A DNA stretch of 64,000 bases, from positions 2,035,001-2,099,000 of the forward strand of contig NZ_CP061080.1 in the NCBI RefSeq assembly GCF_014495845.1, given 5' to 3'. Positions within the stretch are counted from its first letter, which is position 1, and each line of letters starts with the position of its first letter. The DNA comes from Aquibium microcysteis. Lineage in GTDB: Bacteria > Pseudomonadota > Alphaproteobacteria > Rhizobiales > Rhizobiaceae. The translations under genes were made by a program, and so were the position numbers. Below are positions 16,235-25,210 of this stretch, in pieces. A model generated the notes under the pieces. The model searched no databases and had not been told where the DNA came from. It was given only the letters and a program-made list of their open reading frames with translations.

Positions 16235-17884
16235 CTACCGCGTCAGCTTCTTGTGCGTCATGCGGTGCGGCTTGGCGGCTTCGGGGCCCATGCGGCGGAT
16301 CTTGTCCTTTTCGTATTCCTCGAAATTGCCCTCGAACCACTCGACATGGGCCTCGCCTTCGAAGGCGAGCATGTGGGTGGCCATGCGGTCGAGGAACATT
16401 CGGTCGTGCGAAATGATGACGGCGCAGCCGGCATAGGCTTCGAGCGCGTCTTCCAGCGCGCCCAGCGTCTCGGTGTCGAGATCGTTGGTCGGCTCGTCGA
16501 GGAGGAGCACGTTGCCGCCGTTCTTCAGCATCTTGGCGAGGTGCACGCGGTTGCGCTGGCCGCCCGACAAATTGCCGACCTTCTGCTGCTGGTCGCCGCC
16601 GCGGAAGTTGAAGGACGAGCAGTAGGCGCGGCTGTTGACCTCGTGCTTGCCGAGCCTGATGACCTCCGCACCGCCCGAGATTTCCTCCCAGACGGTCTTG
16701 TTCGGGTCGAGCGCGTCGCGGCTCTGGTCGACATAGCCGAGCTTGACGGTCTCGCCGATGCGGATCGAGCCCTTGTCGGGCGTCTCCTGGCCGGTGAACA
16801 TGCGAAACAGCGTGGTCTTGCCGGCGCCGTTCGGGCCGATGACGCCGACGATGCCGCCGGGCGGCAGCCGGAAGGACAGGTCCTCGATCAGGAGCTCGTC
16901 GGAGAAGCCCTTGGTCAGGCCGTCGACCTCGATGACCACGTTGCCCAGCCGCTCGCCGGCCGGGATGACGATCTGGGTGTCGGTCGGCTTGCGGTTCTGC
17001 GCCTGCTCGACGAGATCCTCATAGGCCTTGATGCGGGCCTTCGACTTGGCCTGGCGCGCCTTGGGGCTCGACCCGATCCACTCGCGCTCGCGCCAGATCG
17101 CCTTCTGGCGGGCATCGTCCTCGCGGCCCTCCTGGATCAGCCGCTTGGCCTTGGCGTCGAGATACTTGGTGTAGTTGCCCTCGTAGGGAATTCCGCGGCC
17201 GCGGTCGAGTTCGAGGATCCAGCCCGTGACGTTGTCGAGGAAGTAGCGGTCGTGGGTGATGATCAGCACCGAGCCCGGATAGTCGCGCAGGTGCTTTTCG
17301 AGCCACGACGTGGTCTCGGCGTCGAGATGGTTGGTCGGCTCGTCGAGGAGCAGCAGGTCGGGCTGTTCGAGCAGAAGCTTGCACAGCGCCACGCGGCGCC
17401 GCTCGCCGCCTGACAGCGGGTTCACGTCGGCGTCCGGCGGCGGGCACTGCAGCGCCTCCATGGCCATCTCGACCTGCTGCTCGAGATCCCACAGATTGAG
17501 CCGGTCCATCTCGTCCTGGAGGCGGGCGCCCTCGTCGGCCGTCTCGTCGGAATAGTTCATCATCAGCTCGTTGTAGCGCTCAATGATGGCGGTCTTCTTG
17601 GCCACGCCCAGCATGACGTTCTCGAAGACGGTCTTGGCCGGATCGAGCTGCGGCTCCTGCGGCAGGTAGCCGACGGTCGCACCCTCCGCGAGCCAGGCTT
17701 CGCCCTGGTACTCCTTGTCGAGCCCGGCCATGATGCGCAGGATCGTCGACTTGCCCGAGCCGTTGGGGCCGAGGATGCCGATCTTGGCATCGGGGTAGAA
17801 GGAGAGGTGGACGTTGTCGAGCACCTTCTTGGCGCCGTAGGCCTTCGAAAGGCCCGACATGTGATAGATGAACTGGCGTGCCAT
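16235..17884 (-). CDS. ettA: Energy-dependent translational throttle protein EttA
   Basis: An ABC-F ATPase of 549 residues (E. coli EttA 555) that binds the ribosomal E site and gates the first peptide bond according to ATP/ADP level. Two nucleotide-binding domains are visible: Walker A Gly-Pro-Asn-Gly-Ser-Gly-Lys-Ser and Gly-Pro-Asn-Gly-Ala-Gly-Lys-Thr, with signatures Leu-Ser-Gly-Gly-Glu and Leu-Ser-Gly-Gly-Gln and the Asp-Glu-Pro-Thr-Asn motif in both. No transmembrane segment is present. It is monocistronic and divergent from the helicase gene. Confidence 0.96.
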   Translation of the reverse strand: MARQFIYHMSGLSKAYGAKKVLDNVHLSFYPDAKIGILGPNGSGKSTILRIMAGLDKEYQGEAWLAEGATVGYLPQEPQLDPAKTVFENVMLGVAKKTAIIERYNELMMNYSDETADEGARLQDEMDRLNLWDLEQQVEMAMEALQCPPPDADVNPLSGGERRRVALCKLLLEQPDLLLLDEPTNHLDAETTSWLEKHLRDYPGSVLIITHDRYFLDNVTGWILELDRGRGIPYEGNYTKYLDAKAKRLIQEGREDDARQKAIWREREWIGSSPKARQAKSKARIKAYEDLVEQAQNRKPTDTQIVIPAGERLGNVVIEVDGLTKGFSDELLIEDLSFRLPPGGIVGVIGPNGAGKTTLFRMFTGQETPDKGSIRIGETVKLGYVDQSRDALDPNKTVWEEISGGAEVIRLGKHEVNSRAYCSSFNFRGGDQQQKVGNLSGGQRNRVHLAKMLKNGGNVLLLDEPTNDLDTETLGALEDALEAYAGCAVIISHDRMFLDRMATHMLAFEGEAHVEWFEGNFEEYEKDKIRRMGPEAAKPHRMTHKKLTR

Positions 17885-18118
17885 GGGGCGCGTCGCACTC
17901 CGTCGTCTGAGAGGGAAAGGCGGTGATTGTGGCCGCTATGTAGGCGAAACCGCCGCGCGGGGCAATGCCGCCGGGCAGCCATGCGCGGACGCGGCCTGTA
18001 CATTCGGCCTCCCAGGCGGTAGGGAGAGGCGCAGGATGGACCGGCATGGCCGAGCGCCGCGGCGACGCGGCCGGCCGGCGGACCGCGTTCAAGCGACACA
18101 GTACCCCGAAAGTTGACC

Positions 18119-20146
18119 ATGACTCTATTCGAAGGCGTCGTCCCGGCGCTCGCCACCGCGTTGCAGGAACGCGGCTACACCACGCTGACCCCGGTGCAGG
18201 AGGCGATGCTGGCGCCGGCGCTGCGCGACGCCGACGCGCTGGTCTCCGCCCGCACCGGTTCCGGCAAGACGGTGGCCTTCGGCCTGGCGCTGGCGCCGAC
18301 GCTGCTTCCCGACGATGAGCGCTTCGGCCCGGCCGCAGCCCCCCTCGCCCTCGTCATCGCGCCGACCCGCGAGCTCGCCCTGCAGGTGAAACGCGAGCTG
18401 GAATGGCTCTATGCCGGGGCGGGCGCGCAGATCGCCTCCTGCGTCGGCGGAATGGACATCCGCACCGAGCGGCGTGCGCTGGAGCGCGGCGCCCACATCG
18501 TGGTCGGCACGCCCGGCCGACTGCGCGACCACATCACCCGCTACGCGCTCGACATGAGCGCGCTACGCGCCGTGGTGCTCGACGAGGCCGACGAGATGCT
18601 CGACCTCGGCTTCCGCGAGGACCTCGAATTCATCCTGGAGGCCGCCCCCGCCGACCGCCGTACGCTGATGTTCTCGGCGACCGTGTCGAAGCCGATCGCG
18701 ACGCTGGCGGAGAACTACCAGAAGAACGCCGTGCGCGTCGCCACGGAGACCGGCCGCGAGCAGCATGCCGACATCGAGTACCGCGTCCACCCGGTCGCGG
18801 TGCCGGACCGCGACAACGCCATCGTCAACGTGCTGCGCTTCCACGAGGCGCGCAACGCCATCGTCTTCTGCAACACCCGCGCGGCGGTGAACCACCTGAC
18901 GGCGCGGCTGAACAACCGTGGCTTCTCGGTCGTGGCGCTGTCGGGCGAGCTCAGCCAGTCGGAGCGCACGCACGCGCTGCAGGCCATGCGCGACGGCCGC
19001 GCCCGCGTCTGCATCGCCACCGACGTGGCTGCGCGCGGCATCGACCTGCCGAACCTCGACCTCGTCGTCCATGCCGACCTGCCGACCAACCCGGAAGCGC
19101 TGCTGCACCGCTCGGGCCGCACCGGCCGCGCCGGCCGCAAGGGCATCAGCGCGCTGATCGTGCCGATGCCGGCGCGCCGCCGCATCGAGCGCACGCTGCA
19201 ATTGGCCGGCATCACCGCGGTCTGGGCCGCGGCCCCCAACGCCGACGACGTCGCCGCCCGCGACGAGGAGCGGCTCCTGTCGGACGCGGCCCTGACCGAG
19301 CCGGTCACCGAGGAGGAAGGCCAGACGGTGGAGAAGCTGCTCGCCGGCCATGCGCCCGCGCAGGTGGCGGCCGCCTTCCTGCGGCTGTGGCGCGCCGGCC
19401 GCTCGGCGCCCGAGGAACTCGCCGACGTGCCGGTGGACCCGAACGCGCGTCCGAGGCGCGATCGCGACGAGCGGGCACCGCTCGACGGCCCGCGCCCGCG
19501 CGACCGCGACATCGGTGCGACGGTATGGTTCTCGCTGTCGGTCGGCCGCAAGCAGAATGCCGAGCCGCGCTGGCTGATCCCGATGCTGTGCCGGTCGGAC
19601 GCCATCACCAAGTCGCAGATCGGCGCCATCAAGATGCAGCCGGAGGAGACCTTCGTGGAGATCGCCGCCAGCCACGCCGATGCGCTGGTCGCGGCGATCG
19701 GTTCGAAGGGAACGCTGCAGAACAACATCCGCGTCACGCGGCTGTCCGGCACGCCGGACATGTCGCCGCGCAAGGCCTGGAGCGGCGAGCCGCGGACGGA
19801 GCGTCCGCGCAAGAGCTTCGACGACCGGCCGCGCAAGGAGCATGGCGGCTGGCAGGACAAGCCCGCGCGGGACGCAAGGCCCGACACGCCGGCCGACCGC
19901 GACGACGCGCCGGCCCGTCCGGACCGGAAGAAGCGGACCGATCGCCCGGGCTGGACCGAGCGGCCCGAAAAACCGGCAAAGCCGGAGGGCAGCTGGGCGC
20001 GGCGCGACGCCGCCCCCGCCGAACGGCCCGGCGAGGACCGGCCGCCGTTCCGCAAGGGTCCGAAGAAGCCCGCCAAGGACAAGGGCAAGCCCGACTTCGC
20101 CCGCAAGGCCGAGAAGAAGGCGAAGCGCAGGAACACCGACGGCTGA
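18119..20146 (+). CDS. DEAD-box RNA helicase with DbpA-type RNA-binding domain
   Basis: A 675-residue ATP-dependent RNA helicase. The RecA1 domain has Ala-Arg-Thr-Gly-Ser-Gly-Lys-Thr (44-51), Pro-Thr-Arg-Glu-Leu, Asp-Glu-Ala-Asp and Ser-Ala-Thr; the RecA2 domain has Ala-Arg-Gly-Ile-Asp and His-Arg-Ser-Gly-Arg-Thr-Gly-Arg. A DbpA-like domain follows at about 460-540, then a disordered tail of about 130 residues rich in Arg, Lys, Asp and Pro. Such proteins act in ribosome assembly or cold adaptation. ATG 18119 is preferred over the in-frame TTG at 18113. Confidence 0.92.
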   Translation: MTLFEGVVPALATALQERGYTTLTPVQEAMLAPALRDADALVSARTGSGKTVAFGLALAPTLLPDDERFGPAAAPLALVIAPTRELALQVKRELEWLYAGAGAQIASCVGGMDIRTERRALERGAHIVVGTPGRLRDHITRYALDMSALRAVVLDEADEMLDLGFREDLEFILEAAPADRRTLMFSATVSKPIATLAENYQKNAVRVATETGREQHADIEYRVHPVAVPDRDNAIVNVLRFHEARNAIVFCNTRAAVNHLTARLNNRGFSVVALSGELSQSERTHALQAMRDGRARVCIATDVAARGIDLPNLDLVVHADLPTNPEALLHRSGRTGRAGRKGISALIVPMPARRRIERTLQLAGITAVWAAAPNADDVAARDEERLLSDAALTEPVTEEEGQTVEKLLAGHAPAQVAAAFLRLWRAGRSAPEELADVPVDPNARPRRDRDERAPLDGPRPRDRDIGATVWFSLSVGRKQNAEPRWLIPMLCRSDAITKSQIGAIKMQPEETFVEIAASHADALVAAIGSKGTLQNNIRVTRLSGTPDMSPRKAWSGEPRTERPRKSFDDRPRKEHGGWQDKPARDARPDTPADRDDAPARPDRKKRTDRPGWTERPEKPAKPEGSWARRDAAPAERPGEDRPPFRKGPKKPAKDKGKPDFARKAEKKAKRRNTDG

Positions 20147-20185
20147 GGGGTGGGCGGCGGCGGACGCGGGCGCCCCTTCCTCCCC

Positions 20186-20342
20186 GCGTCATTCCGGACC
20201 GGACGCCGAGCGCAGCGGAGGCGGGCGGAGCCGGAATCCATTCCGCGACACCGGCGGTCGACGGGGAAACCGTCGACGTCACGGAATGGATTCCGGACAG
20301 GCGCCACCGCGCTCCGCGCGGTCTCGCCTTCCGGAATGACGC
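20186..20342. repeat. Family B palindromic repeat, copy 1 of the 20-21 kb cluster
   Basis: A ~157-bp element from GCGTCATTCCGGACCGGACG to CTTCCGGAATGACGC with inner arms CGGAATCCATTCCG and CGTCACGGAATGGATTCCG. It is nearly identical to the copies at 20446 and 20924. Confidence 0.9.
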
Positions 20343-20445
20343 AGGCGTGGTGGGCGGCCGTCGAGGGCATGGCCGCATCGACGCGGATCGGAACATTCGT
20401 CGGGAACCGGGGCTTTGCGGTTGACCTTGCCGGTGAACCCTCCCC

Positions 20446-20602
20446 GCGTCATTCCGGACCGGACGCCGAGCGCAGCGGAGGCGGGCGGAGCCGGAATCCA
20501 TTCCTCGACACTGGCGGTCGACGGGAAACCCGTCGACGTCACGGAATGGATTGCAGACAGGCGCCACCGCGCTCCGCGCGGTCCCGCCTTCCGGAATGAC
20601 GC
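20446..20602. repeat. Family B palindromic repeat, copy 2 (left flank of the GIY-YIG gene)
   Basis: Same element and orientation as copies 1 and 3 with few differences. It ends 24 bp before the GIY-YIG start codon. Confidence 0.9.
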
Positions 20603-20626
20603 GGTTGCGTGGCATGATCGGGCGCT

Positions 20627-20914
20627 ATGGCTGGATATGTCTACATCCTGGCGTCGAAGCGGAACGGGACCCTTTACGTCGGTGTCACGTCCGATCTCGG
20701 CGGACGTGTATGGCAGCACAAGCAGCGGTCGACCCCAGGCTTCACGGCAAAGTACGGCGCCCTCCGCCTCGTCTGGTATCGTGAGTTCTTCGAGATCGGC
20801 GAAGCGATCGTCTTCGAGAAGCGGTTGAAGACATGGCACCGAGCCTGGAAGATCGCTTTGATCGAGGAGATGAACCCGGAGTGGCGGGAACTGTACAGCG
20901 GCCAGGGCTGGTGA
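20627..20914 (+). CDS. GIY-YIG nuclease domain protein (UPF0213/YhbQ-like)
   Basis: A 95-residue single-domain GIY-YIG protein. It has Tyr-Val-Tyr (4-6), Tyr-Val-Gly (17-19), Arg27 in Leu-Gly-Gly-Arg with nearby His31, and Glu64 in Phe-Glu-Lys-Arg-Leu-Lys, which cover the fold's tyrosines, catalytic Arg and metal-binding Glu. The family is compact and its DNA substrate is mostly unknown. The gene is tightly bracketed by direct copies of the family B repeat, 24 bp upstream and 9 bp downstream, and no other gene shares its transcription unit. That suggests it moves or co-evolves with the repeat. Confidence 0.9.
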   Translation: MAGYVYILASKRNGTLYVGVTSDLGGRVWQHKQRSTPGFTAKYGALRLVWYREFFEIGEAIVFEKRLKTWHRAWKIALIEEMNPEWRELYSGQGW

Positions 20915-20923
20915 GCCCTCCCC

Positions 20924-21080
20924 GCGTCATTCCGGACCGGACGCCGAGCGCAGCGGAGGCGGGCGGAGCCGGAATCCATTCCGCGACACCGGCGGTCGAC
21001 GGGGAAACCGTCGACGTCACGGAATGGATTCCGGACAGGCGCCACCGCGCTCCGCGCGGTCTCGCCTTCCGGAATGACGC
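20924..21080. repeat. Family B palindromic repeat, copy 3 (right flank of the GIY-YIG gene)
   Basis: It starts 9 bp after the GIY-YIG stop codon, in the same orientation as copies 1 and 2 and almost identical to copy 1. Confidence 0.9.
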
Positions 21081-21197
21081 GGGTGCGCGTGGTCGGCCGC
21101 CACCGTCCGCGCCATTGCAGCCCCCGGCTCCCGTCGCAGGCCGGCTGGCGCCGCAGATCGGCTGCTGCCGTCGCGGCCAAGTTCCATTGTAACGCCT

Positions 21198-22229
21198 CTA
21201 CTGCAACCCCGCCGCATCCACGATGCCTTGCGGACAGCCGGCGTCGGCGGTGGGGGCGGCGGCGAAGATCAGGTCGGCGAGGCTGGTCTCGCCGTCGATC
21301 TCGCCCGACAGGCCGATGGTGAGTTCGCCGATCAGGCGGCGGCCGTTCGAGGGATCGGTGACGCAGGCGACCCGCACGCGCGAGCCGGCGCCGGGGCCGA
21401 AGGCGGCATCGAAGGCGTCGCGGATCTGGCCCGAGGTCAGCGTCGCGCCGATGCTGGCGGCGAAGAGGTCGCGCACCGCCGACGCGTTGAGCGCGGCCAT
21501 CACCGCGAGCGAATCCGAATAATACTCCTCCATCGTGTCGCCGTAGCAGGTGCCGTGCTTGATCCATTCGTGGCGGTCGAGCAGCGAGGCCGTGCCCGGC
21601 ATCACGCGGTCGAGGTCGGCGCGAAGCTCGGCCGGCAGGACGACCTCCGGCAGGTCCTCCCAGCGGCCGGCCTTGTCGGCGGCCGCCATGTCGGGCGACA
21701 CCTGGCAGAAGACGTTGCTGCGCGGCTGCGGCCACAGCCCGTGCAGCGCGAAATGACTGGCGTCGAAGCGATCGTCGGTCTGGCTGACGCATTCGGCCTT
21801 GTTCGGCTTGGTCTCGCAGAAGCCGGGCTGCCAGCTGGCGGCCAGCACGTGGTCCGGCCGGCCGGAGGGCGCCGTGGCCTCCCCGCCGCCCTGCCCACCG
21901 CCAGCCGGCGGCGTCACCGGCGCGGGCGTCCCGCCGGCGTCCATCGCATGGACGCCGCAGCCGGTGCTGACCCAGCGCCGGTCGGGCGTCGCGCCGGGGA
22001 CGCGGATGAGGTAGTGGCTCGGCGCCGGCTTGTTGCCGGCGAGCATGTCGTAAGCCCGGCCGATCTCGGTGACGATGGTGCCGGGATTGGCGCCGGTGCG
22101 GATCGACTGCGTGGCGGCGCATTCGTCCCTGGCGATGAAATAGCCTTCGAGCCGCACCTCGGCGGCGGCGGGGACGGCGGCGAGCGAAGCGAGAACGGCA
22201 GCGAGGCCGTGGACGGCGGTCAGGCGCAT
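21198..22229 (-). CDS. Secreted ribonuclease T2 family protein
   Basis: A 343-residue protein with an N-terminal signal peptide (cleavage near Ala-Ala-Ala-Glu, about 23-24). The T2 catalytic segments are visible: CAS1 as Phe-Ala-Leu-His-Gly-Leu-Trp-Pro and CAS2 as Arg-His-Glu-Trp-Ile-Lys-His-Gly-Thr-Cys, each with its catalytic His. Several Cys suggest disulfides, fitting a periplasmic or secreted RNase. The N-terminal ~90 residues, before a Gly/Pro linker, are extra relative to a bare T2 domain. Confidence 0.9.
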   Translation of the reverse strand: MRLTAVHGLAAVLASLAAVPAAAEVRLEGYFIARDECAATQSIRTGANPGTIVTEIGRAYDMLAGNKPAPSHYLIRVPGATPDRRWVSTGCGVHAMDAGGTPAPVTPPAGGGQGGGEATAPSGRPDHVLAASWQPGFCETKPNKAECVSQTDDRFDASHFALHGLWPQPRSNVFCQVSPDMAAADKAGRWEDLPEVVLPAELRADLDRVMPGTASLLDRHEWIKHGTCYGDTMEEYYSDSLAVMAALNASAVRDLFAASIGATLTSGQIRDAFDAAFGPGAGSRVRVACVTDPSNGRRLIGELTIGLSGEIDGETSLADLIFAAAPTADAGCPQGIVDAAGLQ

Positions 22230-22372
22230 GGCGGTTCCTCCCGGAGACGACGGATCGCTGCGATCCTAGCCCGCTTCGCCCGTCGGAACTGTGACGCGGC
22301 GCACATTCAGGGGTGCCGCGAGCGCGCGCCGGGTGATCCCCGCGGCGCGCCCCGCCTGCTGCCCTGCGGCGC

Positions 22373-23155
22373 CTAGGCCGCCATGGTCTGGCTGCGGTGG
22401 GCCCAGCCGGTCATGCGCATCTCGATCCAGGCCATGATGGCGTACATGACGATGCCCTCGATGGCGAGCATCACCAGCCCGGCAAAGACCAGCGGCACGT
22501 TGAACTGCGACTGCGCGCCGAGCATCATGTGGCCGAGGCCGGAATTGGCCGCAACCGTCTCGGAAATCACCGAGCCGACGAAGGCGAGCGTGATCGCCAC
22601 CTTCAGCGAGCCGAAGAAATAGGGCATCGAGCGCGGAATGCCGACCTTGAGCATGATGTCCATCTTCTTCGCGCCCAGCGCCCTGAGCACGTCCTCCATC
22701 TCAGGCTCGATGGTGGCGAGCCCGGTGGCGACGTTCACCACGATCGGGAAGAAGGCGATGAGGAAGGCGGTGAGGATCGCCGGCACCGTGCCGATGCCGA
22801 ACCAGATGACCAGCACCGGGACGAGCGCCACCTTGGGGATGGCGTTGAAGCCGACCATCAGCGGGTAGAGACCGGCATAGATGAAGCGCGACCAGCCGAC
22901 GAGGATGCCGAGCGCCAGCCCGCCGACGACCGCGAGCAGGAAGCCGGCGAGCGTGGTGTAGAGCGTCTGCAGCGAGTTCTTCCAGATCGCCGACCAGTAC
23001 TGGACGATCGCCTGGGCGATGACGGTCGGCGCCGGCAGGATGTATTGCGGCAGCTGGAAGCCGCGCGCCGCGCCTTCCCACAGCAGGAACAGGGCTGCGG
23101 TGTAGAGCCAGGGCGCGGCCTTCACCCAGTCGAAACCTTTGGCGGGCGTGTTCAT
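22373..23155 (-). CDS. ABC transporter permease (TauC/SsuC-like)
   Basis: A 260-residue inner-membrane permease of the nitrate/sulfonate/taurine group, with about six helices and the EAA loop (around Leu-Arg-Ala-Leu-Gly-Ala) between the middle helices. Its ATG at 23155 overlaps the stop of the ATPase gene by 4 bp, fixing the start. It is the last gene of an operon SBP-ATPase-permease transcribed leftward. Confidence 0.92.
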   Translation of the reverse strand: MNTPAKGFDWVKAAPWLYTAALFLLWEGAARGFQLPQYILPAPTVIAQAIVQYWSAIWKNSLQTLYTTLAGFLLAVVGGLALGILVGWSRFIYAGLYPLMVGFNAIPKVALVPVLVIWFGIGTVPAILTAFLIAFFPIVVNVATGLATIEPEMEDVLRALGAKKMDIMLKVGIPRSMPYFFGSLKVAITLAFVGSVISETVAANSGLGHMMLGAQSQFNVPLVFAGLVMLAIEGIVMYAIMAWIEMRMTGWAHRSQTMAA

Positions 23156-23940
23156 GCGGCCTTCCGTGCGTCGGCGATGGAACTGCGCAGTTCGTGCACG
23201 ATGTCGGTGAAGGCGGCATCGTACATGATCTCGAGATCGCGCGGCCGCGCGAAGGGCACGTGCCGCTCCTCGATGATGCGGCCTGGCCGCGAACTCATCA
23301 CGAAGATGCGGTCGGCCAGGAAGACGGCCTCGCGCAGATCGTGCGTGACCAGCACGATGGTGACGCCCTGCGCGGCATGGAGGTCGCGGATGACGCACCA
23401 GAGTTCCTCGCGGGTGAAGGAATCGAGCGCGCCGAACGGTTCGTCGAGCATCAGGAGGTCGGGCTCGTGGATCAGCGCCCGGCAGAGATTGGCGCGCTGC
23501 TGCATGCCGCCGGAGAGCTGCCAGGGGAATTTCTGCCCGAAGCCCTTGAGGCCGACGGTTTCGAGCAGCGCCTCGGCCTTGGCGACGTATTCGGCCTTGT
23601 TGGCCCGGAGCCGCCCGCGGTGGCGTTCCACCACCTCGAGCGGCAGCAGGATGTTGTCGAGCGTGGTGCGCCAGGGCAGCATGGTGGGGTTCTGGAAGGC
23701 CATGCCGACGATCGAGACCGGCTTGGTGACGCGGGCGCCCGCCACCGTGACGACCCCCTGCTGCGGGATGTAGAGCCCCGTCACCAGCTTCATCAGCGTG
23801 GACTTGCCGCAGCCGGACGGGCCGACCACGGCGGCGAATTCGCCTTTGGCGACGGAGAGCGTGAGGTCGCGGACGGCCAGCAGGCCTTCCGCTCCCCCGT
23901 AACGCATCTCCACCTTGTTGATGGTGACGAGCGGCTGCAT
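23152..23940 (-). CDS. ABC transporter ATP-binding protein (TauB/SsuB-like)
   Basis: A 262-residue ABC ATPase. Walker A is Gly-Pro-Ser-Gly-Cys-Gly-Lys-Ser, the signature Leu-Ser-Gly-Gly-Met, Walker B Leu-Leu-Met-Leu-Asp-Glu-Pro and the switch His is in Val-Thr-His-Asp-Leu. It drives the importer formed with the adjacent permease and binding protein. Confidence 0.93.
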   Translation of the reverse strand: MQPLVTINKVEMRYGGAEGLLAVRDLTLSVAKGEFAAVVGPSGCGKSTLMKLVTGLYIPQQGVVTVAGARVTKPVSIVGMAFQNPTMLPWRTTLDNILLPLEVVERHRGRLRANKAEYVAKAEALLETVGLKGFGQKFPWQLSGGMQQRANLCRALIHEPDLLMLDEPFGALDSFTREELWCVIRDLHAAQGVTIVLVTHDLREAVFLADRIFVMSSRPGRIIEERHVPFARPRDLEIMYDAAFTDIVHELRSSIADARKAA

Positions 23941-23962
23941 CGTGGATCCCCCGCCCCGATGC

Positions 23963-25003
23963 CTAAGGCAGCATCCGCTCTTCCTTCGGCGGCAGATAGG
24001 AGGCGTCGAACACCTCGGCGGCCGTCACCGCTCCCTTGAGCCCCATCGACACCTTGAGCAGGTCGATCGACTTGGCGAGCTTCGCCTCGTCGACGCCGCC
24101 GAAGCCGTTCTCGACGACGTAAGGCGTCCTGATGTTCATCGAATTCGCCATGCCCAGCCGCTCGACCTCGATCTCCTTGGTCAGGATCTCGTTGCGCTTC
24201 ATGACGGCGGCGACGCCCGCCTCCGGATCGGCCACCGCATCGGCGAAGCCCTTGGCCAGCGCCTTCACGAAGCCCTTGACGGCGTCGGGATTGGCGGCGG
24301 CGAAGTCCTCGTTGACCATGATGGCGTTGCCGTAGAGGTCGAGCCCGTGATCGGCCATCAGGATGGTGACGATGTCGTCGGCGGGAATGCCCTGTGCCTT
24401 CAGGTTCAGGACGCTGGAGAAGGAGAAGCCGAAGATCGCGTCGACCGCGCCCTGTGCCAGCATCGGCTCGCGCACCGGGAAGCCGACGTTCTCGATGACG
24501 ATCTTCGAGGTGTCGATGCCGGCGACCTGCACGAAGGCCGGCCACTGGCCGAAGGCGGCGTCCGGCGGCGGCGCACCGAGCTTCTTGCCTTCGAGCGACT
24601 TCGGGTCTTCGGCGATGCCCTGCGCCTTGCGGCCGATGACGGCGAAGGGCGGCTTGTCGTAGATCATCATGACCGCCTTGACCTTCTGGGCCGGATCCTC
24701 GTCGAGGAACTTGATCAGCGCGTTGATGTCGCCGAAACCCATCTGGTAGGCGCCGGTGGCCACCCGCGGGATCGACTCGCGCGAACCGGCACCGGTGTCG
24801 ATCGTAACGTTCAGCCCCTCGGCGGCGAAATGGCCGTTGTCGATGGCGAGCAGGAAGCCCGCCGCGGGTCCCTCGAACTTCCAGTCGAGCGTGAACTTGA
24901 TGTCGGTCTCGGCCATGGCGGCCCCGACGCCTGCACCGCCGAACGCGGCCAGGGACATCGCGCCTGCCGCGGCAAGCGAGAAGAGTCGTCTGGTCAGATG
25001 CAT
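23963..25003 (-). CDS. ABC transporter substrate-binding protein (NMT1/THI5-like)
   Basis: A 346-residue periplasmic binding protein with a signal peptide (cleavage after Ala-Met-Ala near residue 31). The mature start, Phe-Thr-Leu-Asp-Trp-Lys ... Gly-Phe-Leu-Leu-Ala-Ile, is typical of the THI5/SsuA-like fold. Family ligands include pyrimidines, sulfonates, nitrate and aromatic acids; the ligand here is not decidable. It is the first gene of the operon, with a purine-rich Shine-Dalgarno (GGAGAG) before ATG 25003. Confidence 0.9.
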   Translation of the reverse strand: MHLTRRLFSLAAAGAMSLAAFGGAGVGAAMAETDIKFTLDWKFEGPAAGFLLAIDNGHFAAEGLNVTIDTGAGSRESIPRVATGAYQMGFGDINALIKFLDEDPAQKVKAVMMIYDKPPFAVIGRKAQGIAEDPKSLEGKKLGAPPPDAAFGQWPAFVQVAGIDTSKIVIENVGFPVREPMLAQGAVDAIFGFSFSSVLNLKAQGIPADDIVTILMADHGLDLYGNAIMVNEDFAAANPDAVKGFVKALAKGFADAVADPEAGVAAVMKRNEILTKEIEVERLGMANSMNIRTPYVVENGFGGVDEAKLAKSIDLLKVSMGLKGAVTAAEVFDASYLPPKEERMLP

Positions 25004-25210
25004 TGTTGCTCTCTCCGGCAAGAATTGTTGCACGCCGGTCATCAAACTATGCCGTCCGACGCTTGGCAAGACGGGACTGCACAATCCATCGGCATTTTTC
25101 CGCTCTGACCAAGTGACGTGCAACGACGAGTGGAGGATCCCGGGTATGGGCGCTTGACCTTGCCCCCGACGAGGCGGAATGGTCGGCGTCGCGCCATGGG
25201 AGAGAAAAAC

